Positions 10,392-18,879 of a stretch of 32,500 nucleotides of DNA are shown one piece after another (position 1 is the stretch's first letter; each line of letters starts with the position of its first letter). The DNA lies in contig CAJNDS010001779.1 in the NCBI GenBank assembly GCA_905221605.1, positions 1,202,477-1,234,976 of the forward strand, read 5' to 3'. Below the pieces are notes generated by a model that was not told the origin of the DNA, ran no database searches, and worked only from the letters and a program-made list of their open reading frames with translations. Source of the stretch: Symbiodinium natans (taxonomy: Eukaryota > Sar > Dinophyceae > Suessiales > Symbiodiniaceae). Made by a program: the position numbers and the translations under genes.

Positions 10392-10621
10392 TTATTTAGG
10401 GCTTAGGGTTGAGGGTTTTCTTAGTGGCTTTCGTGCTTCAGGATTCTTGGGTTTGAGGGGTTTGGGGCGTCAGGGCTGTTTTCTGAGGGGGAGTTGGGGA
10501 TTTAGGCCATTGAGGGCTGTTGGGTTTCAGGGTTTGCTTCAGGGTTCAGTTGAAAGTATTCTCATTTTGTTCATAGGGTCACTCATCTTACTAAACGCAA
10601 AAACATACTACCGCCCTACAC

Positions 10622-10654
10622 CCCAAACTCCTCGGCGGCTTCCTTCTTTGGCTC
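10622..10654 (-). CDS. Type-A exon, copy A4
   Basis: EPKKEAAEEFG, 33 nt, acceptor GTCTTCTTCCAG, donor GTGTAG. Phase 0. Confidence 0.7.
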
Positions 10655-10689
10655 CTGGAAGAAGACGTGGTCTCTAACCCTGAACCCCC

Positions 10690-10775
10690 AACCCCAAACT
10701 TCAAACCCTCAAAACCCTCAAACCCTCAAACCCTCAAACCCTCAAACCCTCAAACCCTCAAACCCTCAAACCACG
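10690..10775. repeat. CCCTCAAA octamer tract
   Basis: An eight-base variant of the telomere-like unit, repeated about eight times within one array copy. The equivalent tract in other copies is only two or three units long. Confidence 0.85.
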
Positions 10776-11073
10776 CTCATCAGTTTTACTGCAAATAATA
10801 CTTAAGAGCCATACGATAATTTCAGGCTCCTGGAAGAAGACGTGGTCTCTAACCCTGAACCCCCAACCCCAAACCCTCAAAACCCTCAAACCCTCAAACC
10901 ACGCTCATCAGTTTTACTGCAAATAATACTTAAGAGCCATACGATAATTTCAGGCATGTTCTGCGATGAAGGGCTGCGCAGGGGCTGTGTCCTAGAGGCC
11001 CTACAAACCCTAAACCCCAAACCCTGCACCCCAACACCCTAAAAACCCTCAAAGCACTAAACCCTGGAAAAAC

Positions 11074-11139
11074 CAGAGCTGAGATCCAGGCCTTGAAAGC
11101 CTGCGCACGCGCCATGACAGCCTCCGTCTTCTTCGCGTC
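11074..11139 (-). CDS. Type-B exon, copy B4
   Basis: DAKKTEAVMARAQAFKAWIS..., 66 nt in phase 0, acceptor GCTTTCAG, donor CTG|GTTTTTCC. Confidence 0.7.
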
Positions 11140-11761
11140 CTGAAAGCGTGCGCTTAAAGGCAGCTGGCTCCAGCCTTCCCTCGAAAGGTTAATTGGGCTT
11201 AGGGTTTCGACAATTTGGGTTTAGAGTTAGCTAATGCACGCTGGCGTTCGGATTATATGTCTAGGGTGCTTATAGGGTCTAAGAAGGCCTGAAGGTTTAG
11301 ATGCATCTTGATGTTCAGCTTGCAGATTCACAAAAGGGCGCTTCGCGGCTCTGAGAGCGGGAATGAGGCCAAGTATGCGACCACAAAAACGAGCCGCATT
11401 TGTGTGTAGAAGCTCTGGGCTAAGTCTAAAATACCCCCAAAACCCAACACACCAAACCCAAAACGCTAAATCCTCAAAACCCCCAAAACCCACGCTCCCG
11501 GCGAAGCCCCAAAGGGGGGGGGGTTATTTAGGGCTTAGGGTTGAGGGTTTTCTTAGTGGCTTTCGTGCTTCAGGATTCTTGGGTTTGAGGGGTTTGGGGC
11601 ATTAGGGCTGTTTTCTGAGGGGGAGTTGGGGATTTAGGCCATTGAGGGCTGTTGGGTTTCAGGGTTGGCTTCAGGGTTCAGTTGAAAGTATTCTCATTTT
11701 GTTCATAGGGTCACTAATTTTACCAAAGGCAAAGACATACTGTAAACCCTAAACCCTGCAC

Positions 11762-11794
11762 CCCAAACTCCTCGGCGGCTTCTTTGTGTTGCTC
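11762..11794 (-). CDS. Type-A exon, copy A5
   Basis: EQHKEAAEEFG, 33 nt. Donor here is GTGCAG instead of GTGTAG. Phase 0. Confidence 0.68.
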
Positions 11795-12038
11795 CTGGAA
11801 GAAGACGTGGTCTCTAACCCTGAACCCCCAACCCCAAACCCTCAAAACCCTCAAACCCTCAAACCACGCTCATCAGTTTTACTGCAAATAATACTTAAGA
11901 GCCATACGACAATTTCAGGCATGTTCTGCGATGAAGGGGTGCGCAGGGGCTGTGTCCGAGAGGCCCTACCAACCCTAAACCCTAAACCCTGAACTCCAAA
12001 ACCCTAAAAACCCTCAAAGCCCCCAACCCTGGAAAACC

Positions 12039-12104
12039 CAGAGCTGAGATCCAGGCCTTGGAAGCCTGCGCACGCGCCATGACAGCCTCCGTCTTCTTCG
12101 CGTC
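12039..12104 (-). CDS. Type-B exon, copy B5
   Basis: DAKKTEAVMARAQASKAWIS..., 66 nt to CTG. The next bases are GGTTTTCC, so the GT is one base further than in B3 and B4; a 67-nt exon is the alternative. The upstream frame has a stop six codons before, which supports the CTTTCAG acceptor as the exon start. Confidence 0.62.
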
Positions 12105-12172
12105 CTGAAAGCGCGCGCTTCAAGGCAGCTGGCTCAGGGTTCCCTCGAAAGGCCTTGGGCTTAGGGTTTCGA

Positions 12173-12325
12173 ATTAACCCCCCCCCCCCTTTGGGGCTTC
12201 GCCGGGAGCGTGGTTTTTGGGGTTTTGAGGATTTAGCGTTTTGGGTTTGGTGTGTTGGGTTTGGGGTTATTTAGACTTTGCCCAGAGCTTCTACACACAA
12301 ATGCGGCTCGTTTTTGTGGTCCGAG
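12173..12325. repeat. Inverted copy of an array sub-segment
   Basis: This stretch is the reverse complement of about 11375-11525. It runs from the C run and TTTGGGGCTTCGCCGGGAGC to CGGCTCGTTTTTGTGGTC, whose partner is GACCACAAAAACGAGCCG-like sequence at 11379-11396. The sequence on both sides is in normal array orientation, so only this piece is flipped. Confidence 0.85.
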
Positions 12326-12516
12326 CTTCAGGATTCTTGGGTTTTGAGGGGTTTGGGGCGTTAGGGCTGTTTTCTGAGGGGGAGTTGGGGATTTAGGCCA
12401 TTGAGGGCTGTTGGGTTTCAGGGTTGGCTTCAGGGTTCAGTTGAAAGTATTCTCATTTTGTTCATAGGGTCACTCATCTTACTAAAAGCAAAAACATACT
12501 ACCGCAAACCCTACAC

Positions 12517-12549
12517 CCCAAACTCCTCGGCGGCTTCCTTCTTTGGCTC
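12517..12549 (-). CDS. Type-A exon, copy A6
   Basis: EPKKEAAEEFG, 33 nt, identical in peptide to A4. Acceptor CTTCTTCCAG, donor GTGTAG. Confidence 0.7.
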
Positions 12550-12793
12550 CTGGAAGAAGACGTGGTCTCTAACCCTGAACCCCCAACCCCAAACCCTCAA
12601 AACCCTCAAACCCTCAAACCACGCTCATCAGTTTTACTGCAAATAATACTTAAGAGCCATACGACAATTTCAGGCATGTTCTGCGATGAAGGGGTGCGCA
12701 GGGGCTGTGTCCGAGAGGCCCTACAAACCCTAAACCCTAAACCCTGAACCCCAACACCCTAAAAACCCTCAAAGCACTAAACCCTGGAAAAAC

Positions 12794-12859
12794 CAGAGCT
12801 GAGATCCAGGCCTTGGAAGCCTGCGCTCGCGCCATGACAGCCTCCGTCTTCTTCGGGTC
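12794..12859 (-). CDS. Type-B exon, copy B6
   Basis: DPKKTEAVMARAQASKAWIS..., 66 nt in phase 0, donor CTG|GTTTTTCC. Ala to Pro at the second residue. Confidence 0.68.
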
Positions 12860-13039
12860 CTGAAAGCGTGCGCTTAAAGGCTTCCCTGTAAAGGCCTAGG
12901 TGGGTTTAGGATGAGCTAATACACGTAGGCTTTTTCTTAGATATGTCTAGGGTGTTTATGTGACTAGGGCTGAGTTTAGATGCATCTTCAAGTGCAGCTT
13001 CTTGATTATCAAAAAGTAAAACGCCGCTTCTCGGCATCT

Positions 13040-13720
13040 TTGCGGGTTGAAGGTCTGGACAACCCTAAACCTTGAAGCAAAACAGTACCTTGAGGGAGAA
13101 CTGGATTTAAGCACCCTTACAATGCTACTGACTGGAGATTTTGTTGTCGGGTAGGAACAGGATGAGGTCCACTTACTGGCCCAAAACCCAAGGAAATAAA
13201 AGTTGAAACTTTCAGAATAAACTACCTTATAAGAAGCCCAAAAGATGGGTTTTGAGCCTGTCAGTCCAAGGCATCTACATCGCTCGAAGATTTTTTGGGG
13301 AGCAACAAATGCCTTCGGTGCTGTTTTGCTTTCAGCGATGAAGCCCTCGATGATGAGCATCTTTCATTGATTTTGATGCGGCAGTAACTAGACTGAGCTT
13401 TCGGAACGATGTCCTTCGGTAGCGCGACGTTCGGTGATGAGCGCTTAGATACGAAATTCTACGGAGTCTATCAATCTACCTTTGTGATGGGCGATTTTGT
13501 GTTGTGTCTCTTTTGATGAACGTGTCTGCGCTCTCCATGTTTGATGCTTTTGGGTCGTTTCACTAAAGACAGGTTCTCTGCGTGGCGTGCATTGGTGTAT
13601 GCAAGTGCGGTGGTTTGGTTTTATTGGGACTAGTACTTCGTGTCTACCCAAGAGAAGCTGAACTTTGTGGTGCATCAAGCACCCAGTTGGTCCTTATAAT
13701 CCTATGTAAAGCAAAAAGGC
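13040..13720. other. Unrelated insertion within the seventh array unit
   Basis: Left flank (12895-13020, ending near GATGCATCTTCAAGTGCAGC) and right flank (13722-13830, TCATAGGGTCGTCTTATTTAAGG and onward) match the array. The middle does not match any other unit and has no heptamers. Minus frames at 12956-13360 and 13445-13678 are open but unrecognised. I saw no terminal repeats that would classify it. Confidence 0.55.
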
Positions 13721-13781
13721 CACTCTTCATAGGGTCGTCTTATTTAAGGCAAAACCATACTACAAACACTAAGCCCTACAC

Positions 13782-13814
13782 CCCAAACTCCTCGGCGGCT
13801 TCCGCGTTTTGTTC
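13782..13814 (-). CDS. Type-A exon, copy A7 (first in sense order)
   Basis: EQNAEAAEEFG, 33 nt, acceptor CTCTGCCAG, donor GTGTAG. The most diverged A copy, at the sense 5' edge of the array. Confidence 0.65.
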
Positions 13815-14114
13815 CTGGCAGAGCACGTGGTCTCACGGAGGTTTAGGGCTTTAGGGTAACCCTGAAACCCTAAACCGTAAAGCCTCAGTACAGGCGCCTT
13901 CGTGAAAAAACTTGCCTTAGGCAATGCGTGCTTAGGACCTCACATGATGCCTAAAGCCTTACGAAGACTTAGATGCATTCGGGCTATTTGGGGGCTGTTG
14001 CCTAAACCCTCATTCCGAAACCCTAAACCCCAAGCCCCGAGTTTGGAAGCTCAGGATTGCTTCAGGTGATTACCCAGAACTCTGATAGTTCCAATGGCCC
14101 TTAGGGTTCGGCTG

Positions 14115-14190
14115 GGGGCTCAGGGTTCAGGGCTCAGGGTTTAGGGTTTAGGGTTTAGGGTTTAGGGTTTAGAGTTTAGGGTTTAGGGCT
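14115..14190. repeat. TTTAGGG tract
   Basis: Near-perfect heptamers. The segment 14040-14100 to its left may hold a small minus-strand exon (PEAILSFQTRG) but its splice sites are poor. Confidence 0.85.
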
Positions 14191-14500
14191 AGGAGTTTAG
14201 CTCACAAGATGCTGCACACCTTTGAAGAAAAGATGAATCACATTAATGCTGTTTTTTGAAACCTTCTGGTTGTGGGGCTGGTGCTTCGTGTTGCGGGGGA
14301 ATTTGATGTAAGGCAGAACTTTGGCTATTGATTGGGGCTATGCGGACCATTTGTCAGAAGCGAATACTCATCTTGACGACTGACACTGCGAAGTTAACTC
14401 CCTAATATAGGGGCCTTCATAATTGAGAATAGGATTTTGAGGGTTTATTATGGTATAGTTACGAGGGGACCATAGAAAACATACGATTAGTAACTATTCC
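14190..14500. other. Intron interior
   Basis: Unique AT-richer sequence with no exon that I can support. It sits between a TTTAGGG tract on the left and a CCCTAAA tract on the right. Confidence 0.4.
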
Positions 14501-14545
14501 GACCCCTAAACCCTAAACCCTAAACCCTAAACCCTAAACCCTCAC

Positions 14546-14588
14546 CCCTATATTGCATCCTCATCACTTTGAGGGCAGGCCTGCCCCA
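14546..14588 (-). CDS. Micro-exon with canonical splice sites
   Basis: Minus strand: acceptor GCCACATTGCAG, then WGRPALKVMRMQYRG, then GTGAGGGTTTAGGG. GTGAGG is a canonical donor, and the intron runs straight into (TTTAGGG)n. Length 43 nt, bounded by CCCTAAA on the left and TTTAGGG on the right on the plus strand. Confidence 0.55.
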
Positions 14589-14639
14589 CTGCAATGTGGC
14601 CGCAACATGGTTCATGCCAAAAATGGGTTTCGGGAGCTT

Positions 14640-14768
14640 GGGGGTTGGGGTTTAGGGGTTTAGGGTTTCGGGTTTCGGGTTTAGGGTTTAGGGTTTAGGG
14701 TTTAGGGTTTAGGGTTTAGGGTTTAGGGTTTAGGGTTTAGGGTTTAGGGTTTGGGGTTGAGGGTTTGG
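14640..14768. repeat. TTTAGGG tract
   Basis: About twelve near-perfect heptamers. The opposite-orientation tract begins about 60 bases to the right, making an inverted pair. Confidence 0.95.
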
Positions 14769-14827
14769 GGCAGGCCATCATTGTGGGGTTATTTGTACTG
14801 GGGTCCATGTACAGCCAACCCCCGAGG

Positions 14828-14920
14828 TAAACCCTAAACCCTAGACCCTAAACCCTAGACCCTAAACCCTAAACCCTAAACCCTAAACCCTAAACCCTAG
14901 ACCCTAAACCCTAAACCCTC
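14828..14920. repeat. CCCTAAA tract
   Basis: Near-perfect heptamers with a few CCCTAGA units. Confidence 0.95.
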
Positions 14921-14935
14921 CCCACTCCCCTGCAC

Positions 14936-14997
14936 CCCGACAAGGTGGCCTTCTCGCGCCGGGTCGACACCATGAAATCGTCCGCCTTATCCGAGTC
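14936..14997 (-). CDS. Acidic/charged micro-exon
   Basis: Open minus frame DNREDSDKADDFMVSTRREK and then ATLSG, ending at GGG|GTGCAG. A possible acceptor is CCGTGAG|GAC. High density of charged residues, like the exons further right. Confidence 0.5.
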
Positions 14998-15011
14998 CTC
15001 ACGGTTGTCTT

Positions 15012-15125
15012 TAAATCCTAAAGCCTAAAGCCTAAAGCCTAAACCCTAAACCCTAAACCCTAAACCCTAAACCCTAAACCGTAAACCCTAAACCCTAAAC
15101 CCTAAACCCTCAACCCTCAACCCTG
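15012..15125. repeat. CCCTAAA tract
   Basis: Heptamers with CCTAAAG units at the left edge. Here C-rich repeat lies on both sides of the exon at 14936-14997, an exception to the usual order. Confidence 0.95.
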
Positions 15126-15251
15126 AACTCCTAAGCTTCCCTGAGCTCCCGAAATCCAGAGGCAATCTAGTTCAGGGTTGGGATAGTATTTACAAATCAA
15201 AATGTCTATTCCTTCTTGAGTTCTAAGTCCCCTTTAACACGTAAAGTGTTA

Positions 15252-15325
15252 CCCTAAACCCTAAATCCTAAACCCTAAACCCTAAACCCTAAACCCTAAA
15301 CCCTAAACCCTAAACCCTAAACCCC
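15252..15325. repeat. CCCTAAA tract
   Basis: Ten near-perfect heptamers. Confidence 0.95.
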
Positions 15326-15335
15326 ACTATGACAC

Positions 15336-15381
15336 AGCAATCTCCTCATCGCTTTCGCCGGCAAAGCGCATCTTGGCCAGC
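15336..15381 (-). CDS. Charged micro-exon
   Basis: Minus frame (K)LRRLAKMRFAGESDEEIA ends at GCT|GTGTCATAG. Acceptor possibly ACTGCGAAG|G. Heptamers lie on both sides in the usual inverted order. Confidence 0.5.
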
Positions 15382-15534
15382 CTTCGCAGTTTTGTTTGGG
15401 TTTAGGGGCTTGGGGCTTAGGGTTTCTCTTTGCCCTAAACCCTCAATCCTAAACCCTAAACCCTAAATCCTAAACCCTATATAAACCCTAAACCCAAAAA
15501 AAAACTAAAAACCCTAAACCCTAAACCTAGCAAG

Positions 15535-15584
15535 TAAACTCAGAAGCATTTGCGGGTTGCGTCAGGTGCAGACTCTGGCCAGCC
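15535..15584 (-). CDS. Possible micro-exon
   Basis: Acceptor GAATTCTTGTCAG followed by open frames GWPESAPDATRKCF or AGQSLHLTQPANASEFTC. Frame and donor are not decided. Confidence 0.3.
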
Positions 15585-15719
15585 CTGACAAGAATTCGCG
15601 TCTAAACCACAGCCAAACCCTTCACCGAAGCCCTGAAAAAAATGAAAATAAAAATGAAACTTAAGTCCTAACCCCTACACCCTAAACCCCTAAACCCCCT
15701 AAATCCCCCCAAGACCCTG

Positions 15720-15811
15720 AACCCCCCTAAACCCTAAACCCTAAACCCTAAACCCTAAACCCTAAACCCTAAACCCTAAACCCTAAACCCTAAACCCTAA
15801 ACCCTAAACTC
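15720..15811. repeat. CCCTAAA tract
   Basis: About twelve perfect heptamers reaching to within a base of the next exon. Confidence 0.95.
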
Positions 15812-15898
15812 AAAGTCGCAGCGCCGCCTGGATTTTGCGGTGGCCGCCACTTCCTCGCGCTTCCTTCGCGCCAAGGCCATGAGTCGCTCCTTCTTCTC
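15812..15898 (-). CDS. Coiled-coil micro-exon
   Basis: Minus strand, 29 codons: EKKERLMALARRKREEVAAT and on to RRRCDF. It is rich in Glu, Lys and Arg with spaced Leu/Ala/Val, as in a charged helix. Acceptor CCAAAAG|GAG; the downstream boundary meets the heptamer as TTTGAGTTTAGGG, so a GA donor is possible. Left flank CCCTAAA, right flank TTTAGGG. Confidence 0.6.
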
Positions 15899-15904
15899 CT
15901 TTTG

Positions 15905-16060
15905 GGGGATTTAGGGGTTTCGGGTTTAGGGTTTAGGGTTTAGGGTTTAGGGTTTAGGGTTTGGGGTTTAGGGTTTAGGGTTTGGGGCTTAGGGTTTAGG
16001 GCTTAGGGCTTAGGGCTTAGGGCTTAAAACTTAGAGACTTAGGGCTTGGGGTTTAGGGTT
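15905..16060. repeat. TTTAGGG tract
   Basis: Heptamers that change to a CTTAGGG variant at 16000-16030. Confidence 0.95.
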
Positions 16061-16065
16061 GCCAC

Positions 16066-16143
16066 CGAGCTGTCAGCGGCTCCTCGTACGTCTCATTTCC
16101 AGAGACAGCTTTTTCGGCGTCCGAGTTTGCAGACTTCTTGCGC
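16066..16143 (-). CDS. Charged micro-exon
   Basis: Minus frame after TGCCTGGTCAG: RKKSANSDAEKAVSGNETYE and EPLTAR, ending at CTCG|GTGGCA. 78 nt, a multiple of three. The plus strand is also open here (LVRLISRDSFFGVRV), so strand is inferred from composition. Confidence 0.42.
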
Positions 16144-16179
16144 CTGACCAGGCAGCTTCTGAGGTGCCCATCGGAACCA

Positions 16180-16260
16180 ACATGTATCCCTTAAGGAGAA
16201 TACCTGTAGTTATGGTAGGGTTTAAGCATCCCTTAAGGAGAATACCCGGGATTATGGGGG
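16180..16260. repeat. Direct duplication of about 45 bases
   Basis: CCCTTAAGGAGAATACC followed by a near match (TGTAGTTATGG / GGGATTATGG) occurs at 16187 and 16229. Confidence 0.75.
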
Positions 16261-16319
16261 TTAGGGTTTAGGGATTCGGGTTTAGGGTTTATGGTTTAGT
16301 GTTCTGATTTAGAGGGGTA

Positions 16320-16735
16320 GGGTCTGGGACAGCATTGAAAGTATGATTTTTTGCAGAGGCCCTTACACGACTGAGCTGTGGTTGTTGTTGATGATGATGC
16401 AACTGTACTTGCATTTGGGATTCTTGGCTGCACTCAGAAGGGTAGCTAGAAATTAAATTTTAGCTGCCTTATTAAGAAACCCAACAAACCCAAAAAGACT
16501 AAAGATCTAAAGTTACAGTAAAGAAACACAGAGGATTGTATGTGCATGTGTATGTGCGGCATTTGCATTTGCGCTTGCCTCGTTTGTTGTTGACCTCAAG
16601 GTCCCCAACCCTGCAACCCCCGCCCCTTTCCTACGAAGAACATCCTACAAAGAACATGTGGACTCTGCACCGTGCCTGCCTAATCCATGTCTGCTTTGGC
16701 CGTATCCCCTAAACTTGGCCCTAAATCCTCAACCC
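16320..16735. other. Intron interior
   Basis: Unique sequence with a TGTGCATGTGTATGTG stretch at 16540. No exon supported. Confidence 0.4.
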
Positions 16736-16805
16736 CCTGGAGCCTAAACCCGAAACCCGAAACCCGAAACCCTAAACCCTAAACCCTACACCCTAACCCT
16801 TAAGC

Positions 16806-16845
16806 CCCCAGGCTTCCCTGCCTCTCTTCCTCTTCTCGGCGCTTC
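16806..16845 (-). CDS. Coiled-coil micro-exon
   Basis: After GTCACACAG the minus frame reads KRREEEERQGSLG. It is about 40 nt and highly charged. The donor is not clear (the bases after are CTTAAGGG). Flanks are CCCTAAA left and TTTAGGG right. Confidence 0.5.
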
Positions 16846-16867
16846 CTGTGTGACATGTATGGGGATT

Positions 16868-16944
16868 CTAGGGTTTAGGGTTTAGGGTTTAGGGTTTAGG
16901 GTTTAGGGTTTAGGGTTTAGGGTTTAGGGTTTAGGGTTTAGGGC
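16868..16944. repeat. TTTAGGG tract
   Basis: Eleven perfect heptamers. Confidence 0.97.
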
Positions 16945-17101
16945 CTTTGGAGCGTCTGCAGGGGCGCTGCGTCTTTGGGCATGTACGGTTTAGGGTTCAG
17001 GGCATAGAGCTTCAACCCTCAACACTAAGTCCTAAAACCCTAAACCCTAGACCCTGAACCCTAAACCCTAAACCCTAAACCCCTTCTACGCAAGAGTTCT
17101 A

Positions 17102-17174
17102 CGCAAGAAGTCGAAAGTGCGCTTGGCATCGCAACTTCACAGGGTGGCGCAAGTGAACCTTCTTTGGGGACAAG
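17102..17174 (-). CDS. Candidate micro-exon
   Basis: Minus frame LVPKEGSLAPPCEVAMPSAL and STSC, ending at TGC|GTAGAA, with a second copy of the TTGCGTAGAA donor-like motif 15 bases on. Acceptor CTGGGGAG. Bounded by CCCTAAA on the left and TTTAGGG on the right. Confidence 0.45.
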
Positions 17175-17199
17175 CTCCCCAGGAAGGAGCTTTACGATA

Positions 17200-17360
17200 G
17201 GTTTAGGGTTTAGGGTTTAGGGTTTAGGGTTTAGGGTTTAAGGTTTAGGGTTTAGGGTTTAGGGTTTAGGGTTTAGGGTTTAGGGTTTAGGGTTTAGGGT
17301 TTAGGGTTTAGGGTTTAGGGTTTAGGGTTTAGGGTTTCTATAGGGTTTAGGGTTTAGAGG
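17200..17360. repeat. TTTAGGG tract
   Basis: About twenty near-perfect heptamers, one of the longest pure tracts here. Confidence 0.97.
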
Positions 17361-17452
17361 TACGCAAGGTCCTGCCCTAGTCCCTCGAAACCCTGTAAAG
17401 CCTGGCCTATCCTTGAATCCCATTACAACCCGATAAGCCCCAAACCCTAAAC

Positions 17453-17504
17453 CCCCCTGAGCCCTGCAAGCCCTTCGCAGATCTCGCACTGCCTCTGCTA
17501 ATTG
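17453..17504 (-). CDS. Helical micro-exon
   Basis: After GTTCTTTAAG the minus frame reads QLAEAVRDLRRACRAQ with heptad-like hydrophobic spacing. It ends in a G run joined to GTTTAGGG, so the repeat unit itself appears to supply the donor. Confidence 0.55.
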
Positions 17505-17604
17505 CTTAAAGAACACCGAAAAAACACAAATGTTCTTCCTTATTAAGGGTAATATAGGGAGTATTATTTTCTATTTTTGGGGGGGTCTTAAGCAAGTAGT
17601 AGGC

Positions 17605-17651
17605 CTCTGCTGCTCTTCGATCTGCAGCCTCCGCTTCGTGGCGGCATCCAC
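17605..17651 (-). CDS. Coiled-coil micro-exon
   Basis: After CCGCCTCAG the minus frame reads VDAATKRRLQIEEQQR, ending at AG|GCCTAC, a possible GC donor. The frame is also open upstream (EPPPQ). Confidence 0.52.
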
Positions 17652-17684
17652 CTGAGGCGGAGGCTCCCATTGTCCGTCAGGGTT

Positions 17685-17878
17685 TGGGGTTTAGGGTTTG
17701 GGGTTTGGGGTTTAGGGTTTGGGGTTTAGGGTTTAGGGTTTCGGGCTTCGGGTTTCGGGTTTAGGCTCCAGGGGGTTGAGGGTTTAGGGGGAATAGATAG
17801 GTTTAGGGTTTAGGGTTTAGGGTTTAGGGTTTAGGGTTTAGGGTTTAGGGTTTAGGGTTTAGGGCTTAGGGAATCTAG
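17685..17878. repeat. TTTAGGG / TTTGGGG tract
   Basis: Mixed TTTGGGG and TTTAGGG at 17685-17765, then near-perfect TTTAGGG at 17800-17870. Confidence 0.95.
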
Positions 17879-17889
17879 GGAACATGACC

Positions 17890-18400
17890 CGAAATACGGT
17901 CTCCAGAAACGCGAACATAAACCCTGCTTCGGGTCCAGGGTTTTAGACGCTTTAGAGGGTCTAGAGGCTTTAGAGGTTTTAGACAGGGTCCAGGGGCCCA
18001 AGAGAGTTTAAAGGGTTCAGAGGGTTCAGAGGGTGTAGAGGGTTTTGGGGGGATCAGAGGGTTTAGAGGGTTTATAGTAATTTCCAGCGAGCCCTTTAGT
18101 GTACCTTTTGGGGTATGGGGATAAGGATGTTCCAACTTTTTGGAGTTAACCCTGGAGGGTTTAGGGTTTGGATGGAAGAGTAGATTGGACTTCCGGCTCC
18201 GTGCCTCAGAAGCCCATTTTGGGGCAGTAGAAGACCTGAACCTCGAAACTTTGAACATCTCATGATGGGATTAGGGTTTAGGGTTGACTGTTTTGGTGTT
18301 TGTCGGGTTTGTAGGGTTTTTAGGGTTTTTCAGGGCTTTTTTAGGGTTTGAGGGTTCGTAGGCTTTTTGGGGTTTTCTTAGAGTTTTTAGGTCTTTCAAA
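17890..18400. other. Degenerate purine-rich intron interior
   Basis: GGGTTTAGAGG- and GGTTCAGAGG-type degenerate repeats. The long minus frame at 17875-18258 is Pro/Leu/Lys low complexity made by them and is not a gene. Confidence 0.5.
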
Positions 18401-18405
18401 CCTGG

Positions 18406-18718
18406 TTACAAAGGCCCTTTTCTAGGCGCCCGTAAGAGCCCCTCTGTGGCGTCAGTCCACCTGCATGGGCCATCCGCCGCCACATCGCAACTCGAAGCCC
18501 CCTGGACATCCTTGTCGCCGATCGGGGAGACCCGAGCAGCCTCTTCGGTAAAGGCGTCGAAATATGCCACTATGCTAACGTAGTACGCCCCTAAACCCAA
18601 ACAGCGCCAGCACCACGATGAACAGCCACGTGAAAGCATGCCTGTGAATGGCGTTCGACTCGTCTGCCTCTCCGGACGACACTGTGATTGGCGACAAGGG
18701 GTTCGCAACACCCTCTGC
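18406..18718 (-). CDS. Membrane-segment exon with apparent frameshift
   Basis: After CTGCTCAG the minus frame reads AEGVANPLSPITVSSGEADE, then NAIHRHAFTWLFIVVLALFG, a strongly hydrophobic stretch. It meets a stop at TACGTTAG. One frame over, the sequence continues the hydrophobic segment (GAYYVSIVAYFDAFTEEAAR) and stays open to a stop at 18406. The switch falls at CCCCTAAACCCA (18588-18599), a telomere-like motif inside the coding stretch. Either a real or sequencing one-base indel, or an unrecognised splice, joins the two. It would form a membrane helix followed by a polar tail. Confidence 0.5.
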
Positions 18719-18879
18719 CTGAGCAGCGTCTTCCAGACGTACGGGGTTTTTAGGGTTTTTTGGGGTTTTTGGGTCAGGGTGCTAGAAGCCTGGTGGTGTC
18801 TACTTGCAGCCAGGGTACTTCGACAACCCCCCTGCCTAGCCCCAAACTTTGAGACCTCAGCCCCCGAACCCCTAGACCC

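Larger units (their letters stand above)
7050..13850 (-). repeat. Tandem array of A/B micro-exon segments
   Basis: Segments of roughly 0.7-1.3 kb repeat in tandem. Each carries one type-A exon (33 nt) and one type-B exon (66 nt) on the minus strand. Between them lie intron sequences that also match from copy to copy, for example the block starting GGCATGTTCTGCGATGAAGG at 10953, 11917 and 12674. Reading 13850 to 7050 on the minus strand gives A7-B6-A6-B5-A5-B4-A4-B3-A3-B2-A2-B1-A1-B0. Most A and B exons start and end in phase 0, so one pair encodes a 33-residue unit. Intron DNA varies much more in length than the exons do. Confidence 0.85.

Noticed and set aside
14640-17360. CRISPR-like array of repeats and spacers
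   Set aside because: Repeats are the 7-base telomere unit in both orientations, spacers vary from 60 to 700 bases, and the DNA is eukaryotic.
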